Part shown: piece after piece, positions 1 through 7,350 of the stretch
Layout: each line of letters begins with the position of its first letter
Numbering within the stretch: position 1 is the first letter of the stretch
From: Caryophanales bacterium UBA3935
Lineage (GTDB): Bacteria; Bacillota_I; Bacilli_A; ML615J-28; CAG-698
NCBI GenBank assembly: GCA_002385755.1
Contig: DGED01000003.1
Coordinates: forward strand, 3,853 to 15,672
Reading direction: 5' to 3'
Length of the DNA: 11,820 nucleotides
Position numbers and translations under genes: made by a program
The notes under the pieces: model-generated
Database searches by the model: none
What the model was told of the DNA's origin: nothing
What the model saw: the letters and a program-made list of their open reading frames with translations, nothing else

Positions 1-1690
1 GTTTTTTTATTTCCCCGATGAAGAAGCCCAAAGTTTGTTCCGACGTCTCGTAAAGTTTAATGTCGCCGGTCAACGCGAATAACCGGTATAAATTATAAAC
101 CTGCAAGGCGTTGGCGGACGGGGCTGCGCCGTCGTAGAATTCCTTATCGCGAAACAAGACCGTCTCGCTTTCGCAATCGGTAAAATAGTATCCGCCATTT
201 ATTATATCATAAAACCTCTCGTAAAAGAAATTATTTAATAATATCGCCTTTTCCAGATATCTTTCCGAAAACGTCGCCTGATACAATTCGATAAGACCGA
301 ACAATAACGAGGCGTAATCATCGGCGTATGCCGGGTATTTTACCTCGCCCTCGCAATAGCGGGCGTGAAGTTTTCCGTTTATAATCATATTCTCGTCAAT
401 AAAGCGAGCGGCGTCCTCCGCCGTTTTGATAAAACCATCATCACCGAAAACTTTCCCGGCATAGGCAAACGCGGCGATAGCCAGCCCGTTTAATGAAACG
501 AGGATTTTATTATCGACCAAGGGAGGAACCTTTTCCGCGCGCCGGCGGCGCAACAAATTAAGACACTGGTCGATTATCTCTTTGTCTTCCGAAGATATTT
601 CTTTTTTTAAACGCAAAACATTTTGACCGTTAAAATTCCCTTTCGGCGTCACGGCGAAGTACCGCGAAAAAAGGTCGGCTTTATCTCCAAGCGCGGCCGT
701 TATGTCAACATAAGAAAAAATATAGTGCTTACCTTCCTCGCCTTCGGAGTCGGCGTCTTCGGCCGAGTAAAACCCGCCGGCGTCGCTCTTAAGGCGACTC
801 GAAAGATAACGGGCGATTTCATAGACTGTTTTTCGGTACTTTTTATTCCGCGTCGCGCGATACGCCTCGGTGTAAACATACATCAGCAAGGCATTGTCCG
901 ATAGCATCTTCTCAAAGTGCGGCACCGTCCATTGCCTGTCGGTCGAATAACGATAAAAACCAAACCCGACATGATCATAAATCCCGCCCATGCGCATTTC
1001 GTCCAGTGTTTTTCGCGCCATGAACAGCGCTTCTTCCTTCCGGTAACATTGATAATGCTTTAATAAAAACCAAATGTAATGTGGAAGGGGAAACTTCGGT
1101 TCCCGGGAAAAGCCCCCGTATTCCCGGTCAAAATAATACTTTAACCGCAAATATCCTTCTTCCACGACCGTATAGCTTATTTTTTCCGGATTAAACACGG
1201 TCGGTTTTATTTTTTCGATGATAATCTCGCTGTTTGTCATTAAACTTTCCCGGTTTTTTTGCCATAGGCGGTTGATATTTTTTAAAATCTGGAGAAAAAC
1301 CCAGGGCGGGAAATAAGTTCCGGCGTAAAAAGGTTTTTTATCATGATTGATAAAAACTGATAACGGCCAGCCGCCCGCGCCCGTCACCGCCTGGCAGGCG
1401 CTCATGTAAATCCGGTCGATATCGGGGCGTTCCTCGCGGTCAACTTTTACCGAAATGAAGAACTCGTTTAAATAGTCGGCGATTTTTTGATTTTCAAAGC
1501 ATTCCAGCGCCATAACGTGACACCAATGGCAACTGCTGTAGCCAATCGAGAGAAACACCGGTTTGTTTTCCGCCGCCGCGAGCTCGAAGGCTTCTTCGCC
1601 CCAGGGGTACCAGTAAACCAAATTATATATGTGCTGACGCAAGTACAGCGATTTTTCGTTCTCAAGCCGGTTCGGCGTTTTATTTTCCAT
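1..1690 (-). CDS. DUF255 / YyaL-type thioredoxin-fold protein, 3' end outside the window
   Basis: An open frame runs from ATG at 1690 to the window edge without a stop, giving about 563 visible residues; family members are usually about 600-700, so the C-terminus is missing here. The N-terminus has the family signature: NEKS-YL-QH near residues 11-20, YPWGEEAFE at 28-36, then [19 protein letters not shown] with the CxxC pair at C54 and C57, followed by [10 protein letters not shown] and GGWPLSVF. The rest, with [46 protein letters not shown] and [12 protein letters not shown], matches the alpha-helical barrel half of the family. The function of bacterial YyaL proteins is not settled; a thiol-redox or sugar-related role is suggested only by the folds. 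The start is chosen because AAGGA lies 8 nt upstream. The usual N-P-V-D-W stretch reads N-L-V-Y-W here. It is probably transcribed alone after the terminator at 1783-1814. Confidence 0.9.
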   Translation of the reverse strand, partial: MENKTPNRLENEKSLYLRQHIYNLVYWYPWGEEAFELAAAENKPVFLSIGYSSCHWCHVMALECFENQKIADYLNEFFISVKVDREERPDIDRIYMSACQAVTGAGGWPLSVFINHDKKPFYAGTYFPPWVFLQILKNINRLWQKNRESLMTNSEIIIEKIKPTVFNPEKISYTVVEEGYLRLKYYFDREYGGFSREPKFPLPHYIWFLLKHYQCYRKEEALFMARKTLDEMRMGGIYDHVGFGFYRYSTDRQWTVPHFEKMLSDNALLMYVYTEAYRATRNKKYRKTVYEIARYLSSRLKSDAGGFYSAEDADSEGEEGKHYIFSYVDITAALGDKADLFSRYFAVTPKGNFNGQNVLRLKKEISSEDKEIIDQCLNLLRRRRAEKVPPLVDNKILVSLNGLAIAAFAYAGKVFGDDGFIKTAEDAARFIDENMIINGKLHARYCEGEVKYPAYADDYASLLFGLIELYQATFSERYLEKAILLNNFFYERFYDIINGGYYFTDCESETVLFRDKEFYDGAAPSANALQVYNLYRLFALTGDIKLYETSEQTLGFFIGEIKK

Positions 1691-1748
1691 GAATAACATC
1701 CTTCGCGGATAGTTTGCGATTTTTATTTTGCCCTTATCGTGCGGATAT

Positions 1749-1777
1749 TATTAATGTTTGTTTGCGCGCGCCGGCAA
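1749..1777 (-). promoter_or_regulatory. weak sigma-A-like promoter before the YyaL-type gene
   Basis: On the minus strand TTGCCG (1777-1772) and TTAATA (1754-1749) are separated by 17 bases and lie about 60 bp before the ATG at 1690. The -35 matches 4 of 6 consensus bases and the -10 matches poorly. The spacer contains an alternating GC run. It is the best candidate I could find in this 107-bp gap, but it may be chance. Confidence 0.25.
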
Positions 1778-1782
1778 GAGTT

Positions 1783-1814
1783 AAAAAAAGAATCAAATCA
1801 ATGATTCTTTTTTT
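1783..1814 (-). terminator. AT-rich hairpin terminator at the end of the methyltransferase gene
   Basis: A perfect 13-bp stem pairs 1783-1795 with 1802-1814 around a 6-base loop. The outer seven pairs are A-T, so each strand ends in a run of seven T, and the hairpin could stop transcription in both directions. The stop codon of the methyltransferase (1800-1798) lies in the loop region, so the hairpin overlaps the end of the coding sequence. Only two of the 13 pairs are G-C, so strength is uncertain. Confidence 0.75.
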
Positions 1815-2541
1815 GGCTTAAAAAATACATTATGACGCTCCCGGCGACGGAGACGTTAAGCGATTCCAACCGGGTTTGCGTTTCGATAGTAATATTTTCG
1901 TCGCAAAGAATGGCGATATCGTCGCGTATGCCGCGGCTTTCGTTTCCCAAAACGAGCGCGTGTTTTTCCGCCCGTGACAGGTCCCGCAACGGGACGCCGC
2001 CTTTGGGCAAGGCGCCGTAAACGATGACGCCATCCGCTTTCAGGCGAGCGATGACGCCGGTCAATTCCTCTTTCAATATTTTGATTTTAAAGATCGCTCC
2101 TTGGGTCGCGCGGAGTACTTTATCATTATAAATATCAACCGAATCCGGGCTTGCGATCACACAGTCGACGCCGAACCCCAAAGCGCTCCGAATTAAAGTT
2201 CCCATGTTCCCCGGGTCGCTAATCCCGTCAAGCAATAAAAACCGCTTCCCCGCAAGCGGCCCGCGGGGTAAAAAACGGCAAACGCCGATAATTTTTTGCG
2301 GGGCCTGCGATTGCGCCAACTTGCCGATTATCTCTTCCGTCACCAGCACGTTCTCGATCCCGCGGATTTCGTCTTTCTCATCGCATATCAAGACAGTCTC
2401 GAGCAAGCCGCTCGACGCCGCTTCCGAAACCAAATGATAACCCTCAATTAAGAATTTTTCCGCTTGGTCGCGATATTTTTTTAATTGCAGTTTCCGCAAC
2501 TCTTTTATAAATGAATTGTTAACCGAAGCGATTTTTTTCAT
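1798..2541 (-). CDS. SpoU/TrmH-family RNA 2'-O-methyltransferase (YsgA/RlmB-like)
   Basis: A 247-residue protein of the SPOUT fold, expected to transfer a methyl group from S-adenosylmethionine to a ribose 2'-OH in rRNA or tRNA. The N-terminal third (KEL-KLQLKKYRDQ near 13-26, FLIEGYHLVSEA at 30-41) is the L30e-like substrate-binding domain. The catalytic knot carries the three SpoU motifs: LLLDGISDPGNMGTLIRSA (102-120), LVLGNESRGI (196-205) and ESLNVSVAGSVIMY (226-239). A longer frame starting at 2604 exists, but ATG at 2541 is preferred: it begins exactly at the family N-terminus and overlaps the upstream stop as ATGA, which implies translational coupling to the membrane-protein gene. The Shine-Dalgarno match is weak, in keeping with coupling. 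The exact RNA target cannot be told from sequence. Confidence 0.9.
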   Translation of the reverse strand: MKKIASVNNSFIKELRKLQLKKYRDQAEKFLIEGYHLVSEAASSGLLETVLICDEKDEIRGIENVLVTEEIIGKLAQSQAPQKIIGVCRFLPRGPLAGKRFLLLDGISDPGNMGTLIRSALGFGVDCVIASPDSVDIYNDKVLRATQGAIFKIKILKEELTGVIARLKADGVIVYGALPKGGVPLRDLSRAEKHALVLGNESRGIRDDIAILCDENITIETQTRLESLNVSVAGSVIMYFLSQKKNH

Positions 2542-3095
2542 GATAATATTATCCAAAGCATTAGCCCGACGGTTATCAAAGTCTCCGCTAATTGAATAAA
2601 GCAAAAGATTAGGAAAAATTTTTTCTGCTTTTTGTTTTTCAGCAACAACCAGATTACGAAAGAGGCGAGAACGCTTAATGTCGGCAAAATAAAGTTAAAA
2701 ATATTAAAAAGAGTCGCGCTGGCGGACGAGAATAAATCCAAAAGAAATTTTGCGAAATGAACGCTTAACAAGGCCTGCACATAGTAGAAGGAGAAAATAA
2801 TCTGAAAAATGATATATATCACCATCCAAAGCGGGATTTCCTCCCACACGGTTTTCGGACGATTCATTTTCAAAAGAACCCGCCTTTTCTTTTTCAATTC
2901 CTTATATTCGGCCAATAAGTTTTGATGTTCCTCTTCCGTGAGCAGCTCGTTGCCTTTTTCGGAAAGCTCGAATTCATAGTTTTCTATAATAACCTCGATT
3001 TCCTGGCAACGGATATCGATTTCATAAATTTCGAGGTTTATATCTTTGTCTTTTTGGTTTTCCTCGCTGATGATTTCATTTTCTTGTTTGTTCAT
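2538..3095 (-). CDS. small membrane protein with N-terminal coiled coil, unknown function
   Basis: I do not recognise this 185-residue protein. Its first ~85 residues are highly charged, rich in Glu and Lys, and look like a coiled coil (E-I-D-I-R-C-Q-E-I-E-V-I onward, then LLAEYKELKKKRRVLLK). Three hydrophobic segments follow at about 90-110 (WMVIYIIFQIIFSFYYV), 127-151 (FNIFNFILPTLSVLASFVIWLLL) and 160-184 (FLIFCFIQLAETLITVGLML), with KNKKQKK between the last two. This predicts a membrane-anchored protein with a cytosolic N-terminal helical domain. ATG at 3095 has AAGGAG 8 nt upstream. The gene overlaps the methyltransferase by 4 bp and probably leads that two-gene operon. A TATAAT hexamer at 3147-3142 could be its -10, but no good -35 is seen. 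No function is proposed. Confidence 0.75.
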   Translation of the reverse strand: MNKQENEIISEENQKDKDINLEIYEIDIRCQEIEVIIENYEFELSEKGNELLTEEEHQNLLAEYKELKKKRRVLLKMNRPKTVWEEIPLWMVIYIIFQIIFSFYYVQALLSVHFAKFLLDLFSSASATLFNIFNFILPTLSVLASFVIWLLLKNKKQKKFFLIFCFIQLAETLITVGLMLWIILS

Positions 3096-3158
3096 ATCGG
3101 CATCTCCTTTATCTCACATAGTATATGATAACATAATCAAAATTATATTTCCACACAA

Positions 3159-3184
3159 AAATAAAAAGTGCTTTTTAAAGCACT
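3159..3184 (-). terminator. intrinsic terminator after the SASP gene
   Basis: A 7-bp stem (AGTGCTT paired with AAGCACT, 3167-3173 with 3178-3184) and 4-base loop lie 16 bp past the SASP stop. On the minus strand the hairpin is followed by TTTT-A-TTTT, a typical U tract. It separates the spore-protein gene from the downstream membrane-protein operon. Confidence 0.8.
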
Positions 3185-3199
3185 CTTTTATTCGGTTAA

Positions 3200-3433
3200 T
3201 TATCTGTTTGTCGTAGAACCTAAGTTAGATTGAGCAAGTTTAACCAAACGACGGGTAATCTCTCCACCTACCGAACCATTCTGACGCGCGGTGGCGTCCG
3301 GTCCTAAATTAACACCGAATTCACTTGCAATTTCATATTTCATTTGATCAATCGCATTCTGCGCCCCAGGAACAACCAATTTGTTTTTGCTGCTCTTTCC
3401 TGCAGCTCCGGGATTAAAAGATGAAGTATTCAT
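3200..3433 (-). CDS. alpha/beta-type small acid-soluble spore protein
   Basis: A 77-residue DNA-binding spore protein of the SspA/SspB family, which coats spore DNA and protects it from UV and chemical damage and is degraded at germination by the Gpr protease. Conserved stretches are visible: an Asn-rich N-terminus, [20 protein letters not shown] containing the EIASEF Gpr recognition site, and [17 protein letters not shown], the second conserved DNA-binding stretch. The start is ATG at 3433, because AGGAGG sits 8 nt upstream; an in-frame GTG at 3442 lies beside the Shine-Dalgarno itself and is rejected. The gene lies just after thiI, as sspA does in B. subtilis from memory. I could not find a convincing sigma-G promoter in the 124 bp upstream. 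Its presence argues that the organism, or its recent ancestor, makes endospores. Confidence 0.95.
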   Translation of the reverse strand: MNTSSFNPGAAGKSSKNKLVVPGAQNAIDQMKYEIASEFGVNLGPDATARQNGSVGGEITRRLVKLAQSNLGSTTNR

Positions 3434-3518
3434 TCTTTTCACCTCCTGTCATCTTTATTATTAGCATTATTCATCAAAATAACCAATTTTTTATCCAGCA
3501 ATTGTTGCCATTAAAGTT

Positions 3519-3535
3519 AACGCTTTAAAAGCATT
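3519..3535. repeat. short inverted repeat in the thiI-SASP gap
   Basis: AACGCTT (3519-3525) pairs with AAGCATT (3529-3535) across three bases, with one G-T pair. It lies 32 bp past the thiI stop and about 86 bp before the SASP start. No clear T run follows on the minus strand, so it is at best a weak terminator for thiI, or a regulatory site for the SASP gene. Nothing else is evident in the gap 3434-3566. Confidence 0.3.
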
Positions 3536-3566
3536 ATTATTGTGAGATGAAAAGAATTTTTTATAC

Positions 3567-4796
3567 TTAAATTTCGTAATTACCAGGGATTTTCATTTTT
3601 TCAAATATTGAAAATTTTGTTTTGGAATCTAACTCGTAACTTTCCATGTTTTGCAGCGCTTTTTTTATTAATTCAGAAAAATCAAATTTGCTTTCTTGAA
3701 ATTCGACCTTTCGCGCGTCCGGTTTTATCACCGGGTGCTCGGGAACAAAAATCGTGCAACAGTCCTCATATGGGCGAATCGAAATATCATAGGTGCCGAT
3801 TTCCCGCGCGGTTTTGATAATTTCCACTTTATCATAAGTGGCGAGAGGTCTTATCACGGGCAAATTGGTAACTTCGTTTATCACCTTCAGGCTTTCGACC
3901 GTTTGCGAGGCCACCTGGCCGATGCTTTCCCCGCTGACGATTAAACCAAGATCGCGTTCGCGGCATACCGCGTCCGCAATTCTGTACATGTGTCGGCGCA
4001 TAATCGTTATATTATAGATGTTATCGACATTTTTGCGGATAGCGTCCTGAATTTCCGTAAACGGGCAGACCAAAAGCGTGATTTTCCCGGTCGCCGTGAA
4101 CTTGGCTATTTCCTGAAGCAAATCAATCACTTTCTGCAACGCCATGTCGCTGGTGAACGGCGGCGACGCGAAATGGAGCGCGACGAGGTCAATTCCTTTC
4201 TTCAAAGCCAAAAAACCGGCGACCGGGCTGTCGATACCGCCGGAAATTAGCAATAAGCCTTTCCCCGATATCGCGGCCGGCAAGCCTCCCAGACCCTTGA
4301 CGCTGTTTACGTAAATATAAGTTCCTTCGGAACGTAAGTCGATGTGTAGGGTAAGATCAGGATTATGCACGTCGACAACCAAACCGGAAACTCGCGGCAA
4401 AACGCGGGCGGCTATTTCTTTGGTTATTATCGGCGACGTTGCCGGAAAAGTCTTATCGCCGCGTTTGGTCTCAACCTTAAAGGTGCATATCGCCTTCTTT
4501 TTTTCCGCTTTGATTAACTCGACGGCCTTATCGGCAATATGATCGTAATCGGGCTCCGTTTTCACGCAAAGACTGTAGGAAGAAAGCCCGAAAACGGTAT
4601 TCAGTTTATCGATAACCGGGACGTGGTCTTCGCCGTTTAAATATATATAAGAGCGAAAATTTGTGTTTTCAACTCTTAAGTTAGGAAAATCTTTTAATTT
4701 GGATTTGATATTATTATTAATTTGCTTGAGAAAATGACGGTAATTCTTTTTCTTCAGCGTCATTTCCCCGTATCTAACCATAATTAAATCATACAT
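3567..4796 (-). CDS. thiI: tRNA 4-thiouridine synthase ThiI
   Basis: A 409-residue protein that adenylates uridine 8 of tRNA and accepts persulfide sulfur to make 4-thiouridine; in some bacteria ThiI also feeds thiamine-thiazole synthesis. An N-terminal ferredoxin-like domain (VRYGEMTLKKKNYRHF, 8-23) is followed by a THUMP domain (about 60-165), then the PP-loop ATPase domain with SGGIDSPVAG at 185-194. Further family blocks are LHFASPPFTS (207-216), MRRHMYRIA (266-274), VSGESIGQVASQTVESL (287-303), and IGTYDISIRPYEDCCTIF (333-350), with C346 and C347. There is no C-terminal rhodanese domain; the length is that of the Bacillus form, which depends on a partner desulfurase. That partner lies directly upstream, and the two genes overlap by 8 bp, indicating one transcript and coupled translation. 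The start has GGGTGA upstream. Confidence 0.96.
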   Translation of the reverse strand: MYDLIMVRYGEMTLKKKNYRHFLKQINNNIKSKLKDFPNLRVENTNFRSYIYLNGEDHVPVIDKLNTVFGLSSYSLCVKTEPDYDHIADKAVELIKAEKKKAICTFKVETKRGDKTFPATSPIITKEIAARVLPRVSGLVVDVHNPDLTLHIDLRSEGTYIYVNSVKGLGGLPAAISGKGLLLISGGIDSPVAGFLALKKGIDLVALHFASPPFTSDMALQKVIDLLQEIAKFTATGKITLLVCPFTEIQDAIRKNVDNIYNITIMRRHMYRIADAVCRERDLGLIVSGESIGQVASQTVESLKVINEVTNLPVIRPLATYDKVEIIKTAREIGTYDISIRPYEDCCTIFVPEHPVIKPDARKVEFQESKFDFSELIKKALQNMESYELDSKTKFSIFEKMKIPGNYEI

Positions 4797-5907
4797 TGTT
4801 TATCACCCGTCGTAAAGATTCCGTTAATTTATCTAAATCGTCATCGCTTGTCCGGTGAGACAAACTGATTCTTACCGAAGACAAGGCGATATCCTTGGAT
4901 CCGGTCATATTCAATATCGTCCGCTCGGGCTCCTTTAATTTCGACGAGCAAGCCGAACCGGTGGAAACAAATATGGCGTCTTTTTCAAGTCCGTGAACGA
5001 TCGTCTCGCCGTTGCGTCCCGGAATGGAAATATTGAAGATGTACGGGCTGGCGTCGCTTCCGCCGTTTATTATGACGCCCGGAAGACCGCCAAGCTTTTC
5101 TCGAAGGCGCCGGTTGAGTCGCTTCACGGCTTTATAATTGCGGGAAGTCTCGGGATAGAATTTTTTCACGGCTTTACAGAAGGCGGCCGCGCCGGCCAGG
5201 TCGACCGTGCCGGGACGGACGTTATATTGGGCGTCGGAACCGTGCATTATCTTCTCAAACTCGATATTTTTCTTGAACGCCAAAAGACCGACTCCCTTCG
5301 GTCCGTATATTTTATGACTACTAAACGTCAACAGATCAATATCGCCCAAGGCAAATTCGGGTTCGATCTTGCATAAGCCCTGAGCGGCGTCGACATGCAA
5401 TTTTGCCTTCGGGTAAAGTTTTATTAACTCCGCCGCTTCTTTAATCGGCTGAACAGCGCCAACGATGTTATTTACCCACATTATTGAAACCAAAACGACG
5501 TCGCTGTCTAAATACCCCGCCAATTGCTTGGTGTCGATTACGCCAGCGGAATCAACATCGAGATATTTAACCGTCAAACCCTCGCGCTCCAATTGCCGGT
5601 ACGCGGCGTAAACGGAAGGATGTTCAATCTTGGTTGTGATAATTTTTCCCCGCGGGTATTTGCGGGCAATCCCGAGAATCGCGATATTGTTTGCTTCCGA
5701 CGCGCTCCCGGTAAAAACCAGGTTATGCCCGTTTATTCCTAATAACCCCGCGGTTTCTTGTTTGATTTTTTCAAATAAGTAATTGCTTCTTTGTCCTAAT
5801 AGATGCAAGGAGTTGGTGTTGGCGTAAAACTCTTTTTGTATGCGCGCATATGTATCCAAAACGTCTTCGTCCACCGGGGTCGTTGCCGCGTAATCCAAAT
5901 ATATCAT
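4789..5907 (-). CDS. cysteine desulfurase, NifS/IscS family (NifZ-like partner of ThiI)
   Basis: A 372-residue PLP enzyme that takes sulfur from L-cysteine, leaving alanine and an enzyme persulfide. Visible family elements: YLDYAATTPVD (3-13), TGSASEANN (66-74), the PLP-stacking His in IEHPSV (H96), HVDAAQ (171-176), the PLP-binding Lys in FSSHKIYGPKGVG (K199), and the mobile catalytic loop VSTGSACSS with C320. ATG at 5907 is chosen because YLDYAATTP is the normal N-terminus and AGGTG lies just upstream; a TTG ten codons earlier is rejected. Odd points: the usual NNE-G segment reads NNIVG (146-150), and the usual GGGQE-RSGT region reads MHGSDAQYNVRPGT (221-234). The overlap with thiI marks it as the dedicated sulfur donor for tRNA thiolation, as proposed for Bacillus NifZ, rather than a general Fe-S cluster IscS/SufS; no Fe-S scaffold gene is nearby. 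Confidence 0.93.
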   Translation of the reverse strand: MIYLDYAATTPVDEDVLDTYARIQKEFYANTNSLHLLGQRSNYLFEKIKQETAGLLGINGHNLVFTGSASEANNIAILGIARKYPRGKIITTKIEHPSVYAAYRQLEREGLTVKYLDVDSAGVIDTKQLAGYLDSDVVLVSIMWVNNIVGAVQPIKEAAELIKLYPKAKLHVDAAQGLCKIEPEFALGDIDLLTFSSHKIYGPKGVGLLAFKKNIEFEKIMHGSDAQYNVRPGTVDLAGAAAFCKAVKKFYPETSRNYKAVKRLNRRLREKLGGLPGVIINGGSDASPYIFNISIPGRNGETIVHGLEKDAIFVSTGSACSSKLKEPERTILNMTGSKDIALSSVRISLSHRTSDDDLDKLTESLRRVINNV

Positions 5908-5943
5908 TTTCGCACCTGTTTTCTTCAATATTATCAATTATAT

Positions 5944-5971
5944 ATTATACTATAATTTTATCTTTTATCAA
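5944..5971 (-). promoter_or_regulatory. sigma-A promoter for the cysteine desulfurase-thiI operon
   Basis: On the minus strand TTGATA (5971-5966) and TATAAT (5949-5944) are 16 bases apart, 37 bp before the desulfurase ATG. Match to consensus is 5/6 and 6/6. The surrounding divergent gap (5908-6032) is strongly AT-rich. Confidence 0.7.
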
Positions 5972-5994
5972 AGAATTAAAACTATATTTAAACC

Positions 5995-6023
5995 TTGCTA
6001 TTTCCCCAACAATACGATAAAAT
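5995..6023 (+). promoter_or_regulatory. sigma-A-like promoter for the methionine sulfoxide reductase gene
   Basis: TTGCTA (5995-6000) and TAAAAT (6018-6023) are separated by 17 bases. The expected transcript start near 6030 would leave almost no leader before TTG 6033 but a normal ~30-nt leader before the codon at 6060, which bears on the choice of start (see findings). An alternative -10, TATAAT at 5951-5956, has no good -35. Confidence 0.5.
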
Positions 6024-6032
6024 AAACAGTAA

Positions 6033-6554
6033 TTGATTACGGTCGAGGAGGAGATTGACATAAACAAAAAAACCAGTTATCTCAGTTTAATAAACGCCGT
6101 CGAAAACTTGCTTGAAACGGAACATAACGAATTATCAATACTGGCGAATTGCGCGGCCCTAATAAAAACATTCGTAAAAAACATAAATTGGGCCGGGTTT
6201 TATCTTCTAAAGAATGAGTTGTTGATACTGGGACCGTTTCAAGGAAAATTGGCATGTAACCCCATCAGGGTGGGTTCGGGCGTGTGCGGGAAATGCGTGG
6301 AAGCCCGGGCAACGATTGTTGTCGGCAATGTCCATGAGTTTGAGGGACATATCCCCTGCGACGAGGCGACTAATTCAGAAATAGTCATTCCAATTTTTAT
6401 TGACGACGAGATCTATGGCGTTCTCGATTTGGACAGTAAAATGTTTAACCGTTTTTCAACCGTTGACCGACGCTTTTTGGAACAAATAACGGTTATCATC
6501 GCCCGCGGCGTCAAAATGGCGAAAGAGAAAAACCCCGACGTATGCCTGGTATAA
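6033..6554 (+). CDS. free methionine-(R)-sulfoxide reductase, GAF domain (YtsP/MsrC-like)
   Basis: A GAF-fold enzyme that reduces free methionine-R-sulfoxide. The single domain fills the protein (about 165-173 residues depending on start). Counting from the TTG at 6033: NWAGFYLL (52-59), LGPFQGKLAC (66-75), GSGVCG (81-86), FEGHIPCDEATNSEIVIPI (103-121) and GVLDLDS. All three family cysteines are present (C75, C85, C109), plus an extra one at C88. The only plus-strand gene in the window: divergent from the desulfurase and convergent with rpsD, sharing a terminator. The start is uncertain. TTG 6033 is the only canonical start but lacks a Shine-Dalgarno; a strong GAGGAGGAG (6045-6053) lies inside the frame and points to ATA at 6060, giving a normal-looking N-terminus. 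From memory ytsP is also near rpsD in B. subtilis. Confidence 0.9.
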   Translation: MITVEEEIDINKKTSYLSLINAVENLLETEHNELSILANCAALIKTFVKNINWAGFYLLKNELLILGPFQGKLACNPIRVGSGVCGKCVEARATIVVGNVHEFEGHIPCDEATNSEIVIPIFIDDEIYGVLDLDSKMFNRFSTVDRRFLEQITVIIARGVKMAKEKNPDVCLV

Positions 6555-6564
6555 CGCCGCCGAT

Positions 6565-6592
6565 AAAAAAAAGAGCCGAAGCTCTTTTTTTT
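6565..6592. terminator. bidirectional terminator shared by the Msr gene and rpsD
   Basis: GAGC (6573-6576), tetraloop CGAA and GCTC (6581-6584) form the core, extended by eight A before (6565-6572) and eight T after (6585-6592). Either strand therefore shows a hairpin with a T tract. It lies 10 bp past the plus-strand stop, and its right edge overlaps the rpsD stop codon at 6593-6591. Confidence 0.85.
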
Positions 6593-7190
6593 ATCTGTTG
6601 TAAAACTCAACGATTAGATTCTCTTTAATTTCCGGTAAAAACTCTTCGCGTTCGGGATACCTGACATACTGCCCGGTCATCGTCGACTCGTCAAATGTCA
6701 CATATGGTCTCTTGTGCTCCAACGACTCGAGCGCTTCCCGAATAATCGTCAAATTACGGGAAGATTCCTTGACGCCAATCGTTTGCCCGGGTTTTACGAT
6801 ATAAGACGGGATATTGTTTTTTTTGCCGTCGACGGTTATGTGGCCGTGCGTAACCAATTGACGCGCCTGGCGCCGCGTAACGGCAAGACCCATCCGGTAT
6901 ACCATATTGTCCAACCGCGATTCAAGCAAAATTAAAAAGTTGTAGCCTTGTTTTCCTTTCATTTTCCGGGCAAGGGTAAAAAACTTTTTAAATTGCTTTT
7001 CGCTCATCCCGTAGGTGAAGCGCACTTTTTGCTTTTCCTGCAACTGCAACGCGTATTCGGATAATTTGGAGCGTCTTGTGCCGTGCTGCCCCGGGGGATA
7101 AGCGCGTTTTCTTAATTCTTTCCCGCTTTCTAAAGTCGAGTATTTTAACCGGCGAGAAATCTTCCAACTAGGGCCGGTATAACGAGACAT
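6591..7190 (-). CDS. rpsD: 30S ribosomal protein S4
   Basis: A 199-residue primary rRNA-binding protein of the 30S subunit, needed early in assembly and for decoding accuracy. The N-terminus [14 protein letters not shown] is characteristic of the Bacillus-type S4. The zinc-binding cysteines of the C+ form are absent; the protein has no cysteine at all. Further conserved blocks: [20 protein letters not shown] (42-61), then the S4 RNA-binding domain from about residue 90 ([29 protein letters not shown]) and the C-terminal EFYNR. ATG at 7190 is preferred over an upstream in-frame start because AGGAGG lies 7 nt before it and family proteins begin here. Transcribed alone from a consensus promoter with a long structured leader; tpiA readthrough is possible because no terminator separates them. 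Confidence 0.98.
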   Translation of the reverse strand: MSRYTGPSWKISRRLKYSTLESGKELRKRAYPPGQHGTRRSKLSEYALQLQEKQKVRFTYGMSEKQFKKFFTLARKMKGKQGYNFLILLESRLDNMVYRMGLAVTRRQARQLVTHGHITVDGKKNNIPSYIVKPGQTIGVKESSRNLTIIREALESLEHKRPYVTFDESTMTGQYVRYPEREEFLPEIKENLIVEFYNR

Positions 7191-7344
7191 TGCTTTCCTC
7201 CTTTTTAATATATTATATTTACAGAGGACCTGAATCAAACAAAACAACAGATTGATAGACGGCTTTCGCTAAAGCAGCAAGCTACTAACCCCTCTACAGG
7301 AATCATCTGTTAATTTCGTTCATTCAAGCGCTGCTTGTAGATAC
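7191..7344 (-). promoter_or_regulatory. rpsD leader, probable S4 autoregulatory RNA
   Basis: About 150 nt lie between the predicted transcript start (near 7344) and the rpsD ATG, far longer than needed for initiation. Visible pairings: a hairpin GCTTT-CGCT-AAAGC (7262-7266 with 7271-7275); a 7-bp long-range helix (7246-7252 with 7305-7311); a hairpin CAAGC/GCTTG (7325-7329 with 7333-7337), which competes with a 7-bp pairing of 7330-7336 to 7272-7278; and a 5-bp pairing of 7223-7227 with 7291-7295 that crosses the long-range helix and would make a pseudoknot. B. subtilis rpsD is known to be autogenously controlled through its leader by S4, and S4 recognises a pseudoknotted mRNA in E. coli; applying this here is inference. 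No terminator hairpin with a T run is seen, so control at translation or mRNA stability is more likely than attenuation. Confidence 0.6.
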
Positions 7345-7350
7345 TCAATT

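Noticed and set aside
623..904. 93-codon plus-strand open frame and a minus-strand frame at 1468-1665
   Set aside because: Both lie inside the YyaL-type gene, which continues off the left edge and so is easily missed; its reading frame carries the conserved family motifs throughout.
2542..2604. Upstream extension of the methyltransferase
   Set aside because: It would overlap the membrane-protein gene by 67 bp and adds residues not typical of the family, whereas ATG 2541 makes a clean ATGA overlap.
3434..3566. Sigma-G promoter for the spore-protein gene
   Set aside because: A CATnnTA-like AATGCTA and a GGATA are present, but their spacing is about 23 bases rather than the expected 17-18, so I do not call it.
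4993..5376. 127-codon plus-strand open frame
   Set aside because: Antisense to the cysteine desulfurase, whose motifs and start are unambiguous.
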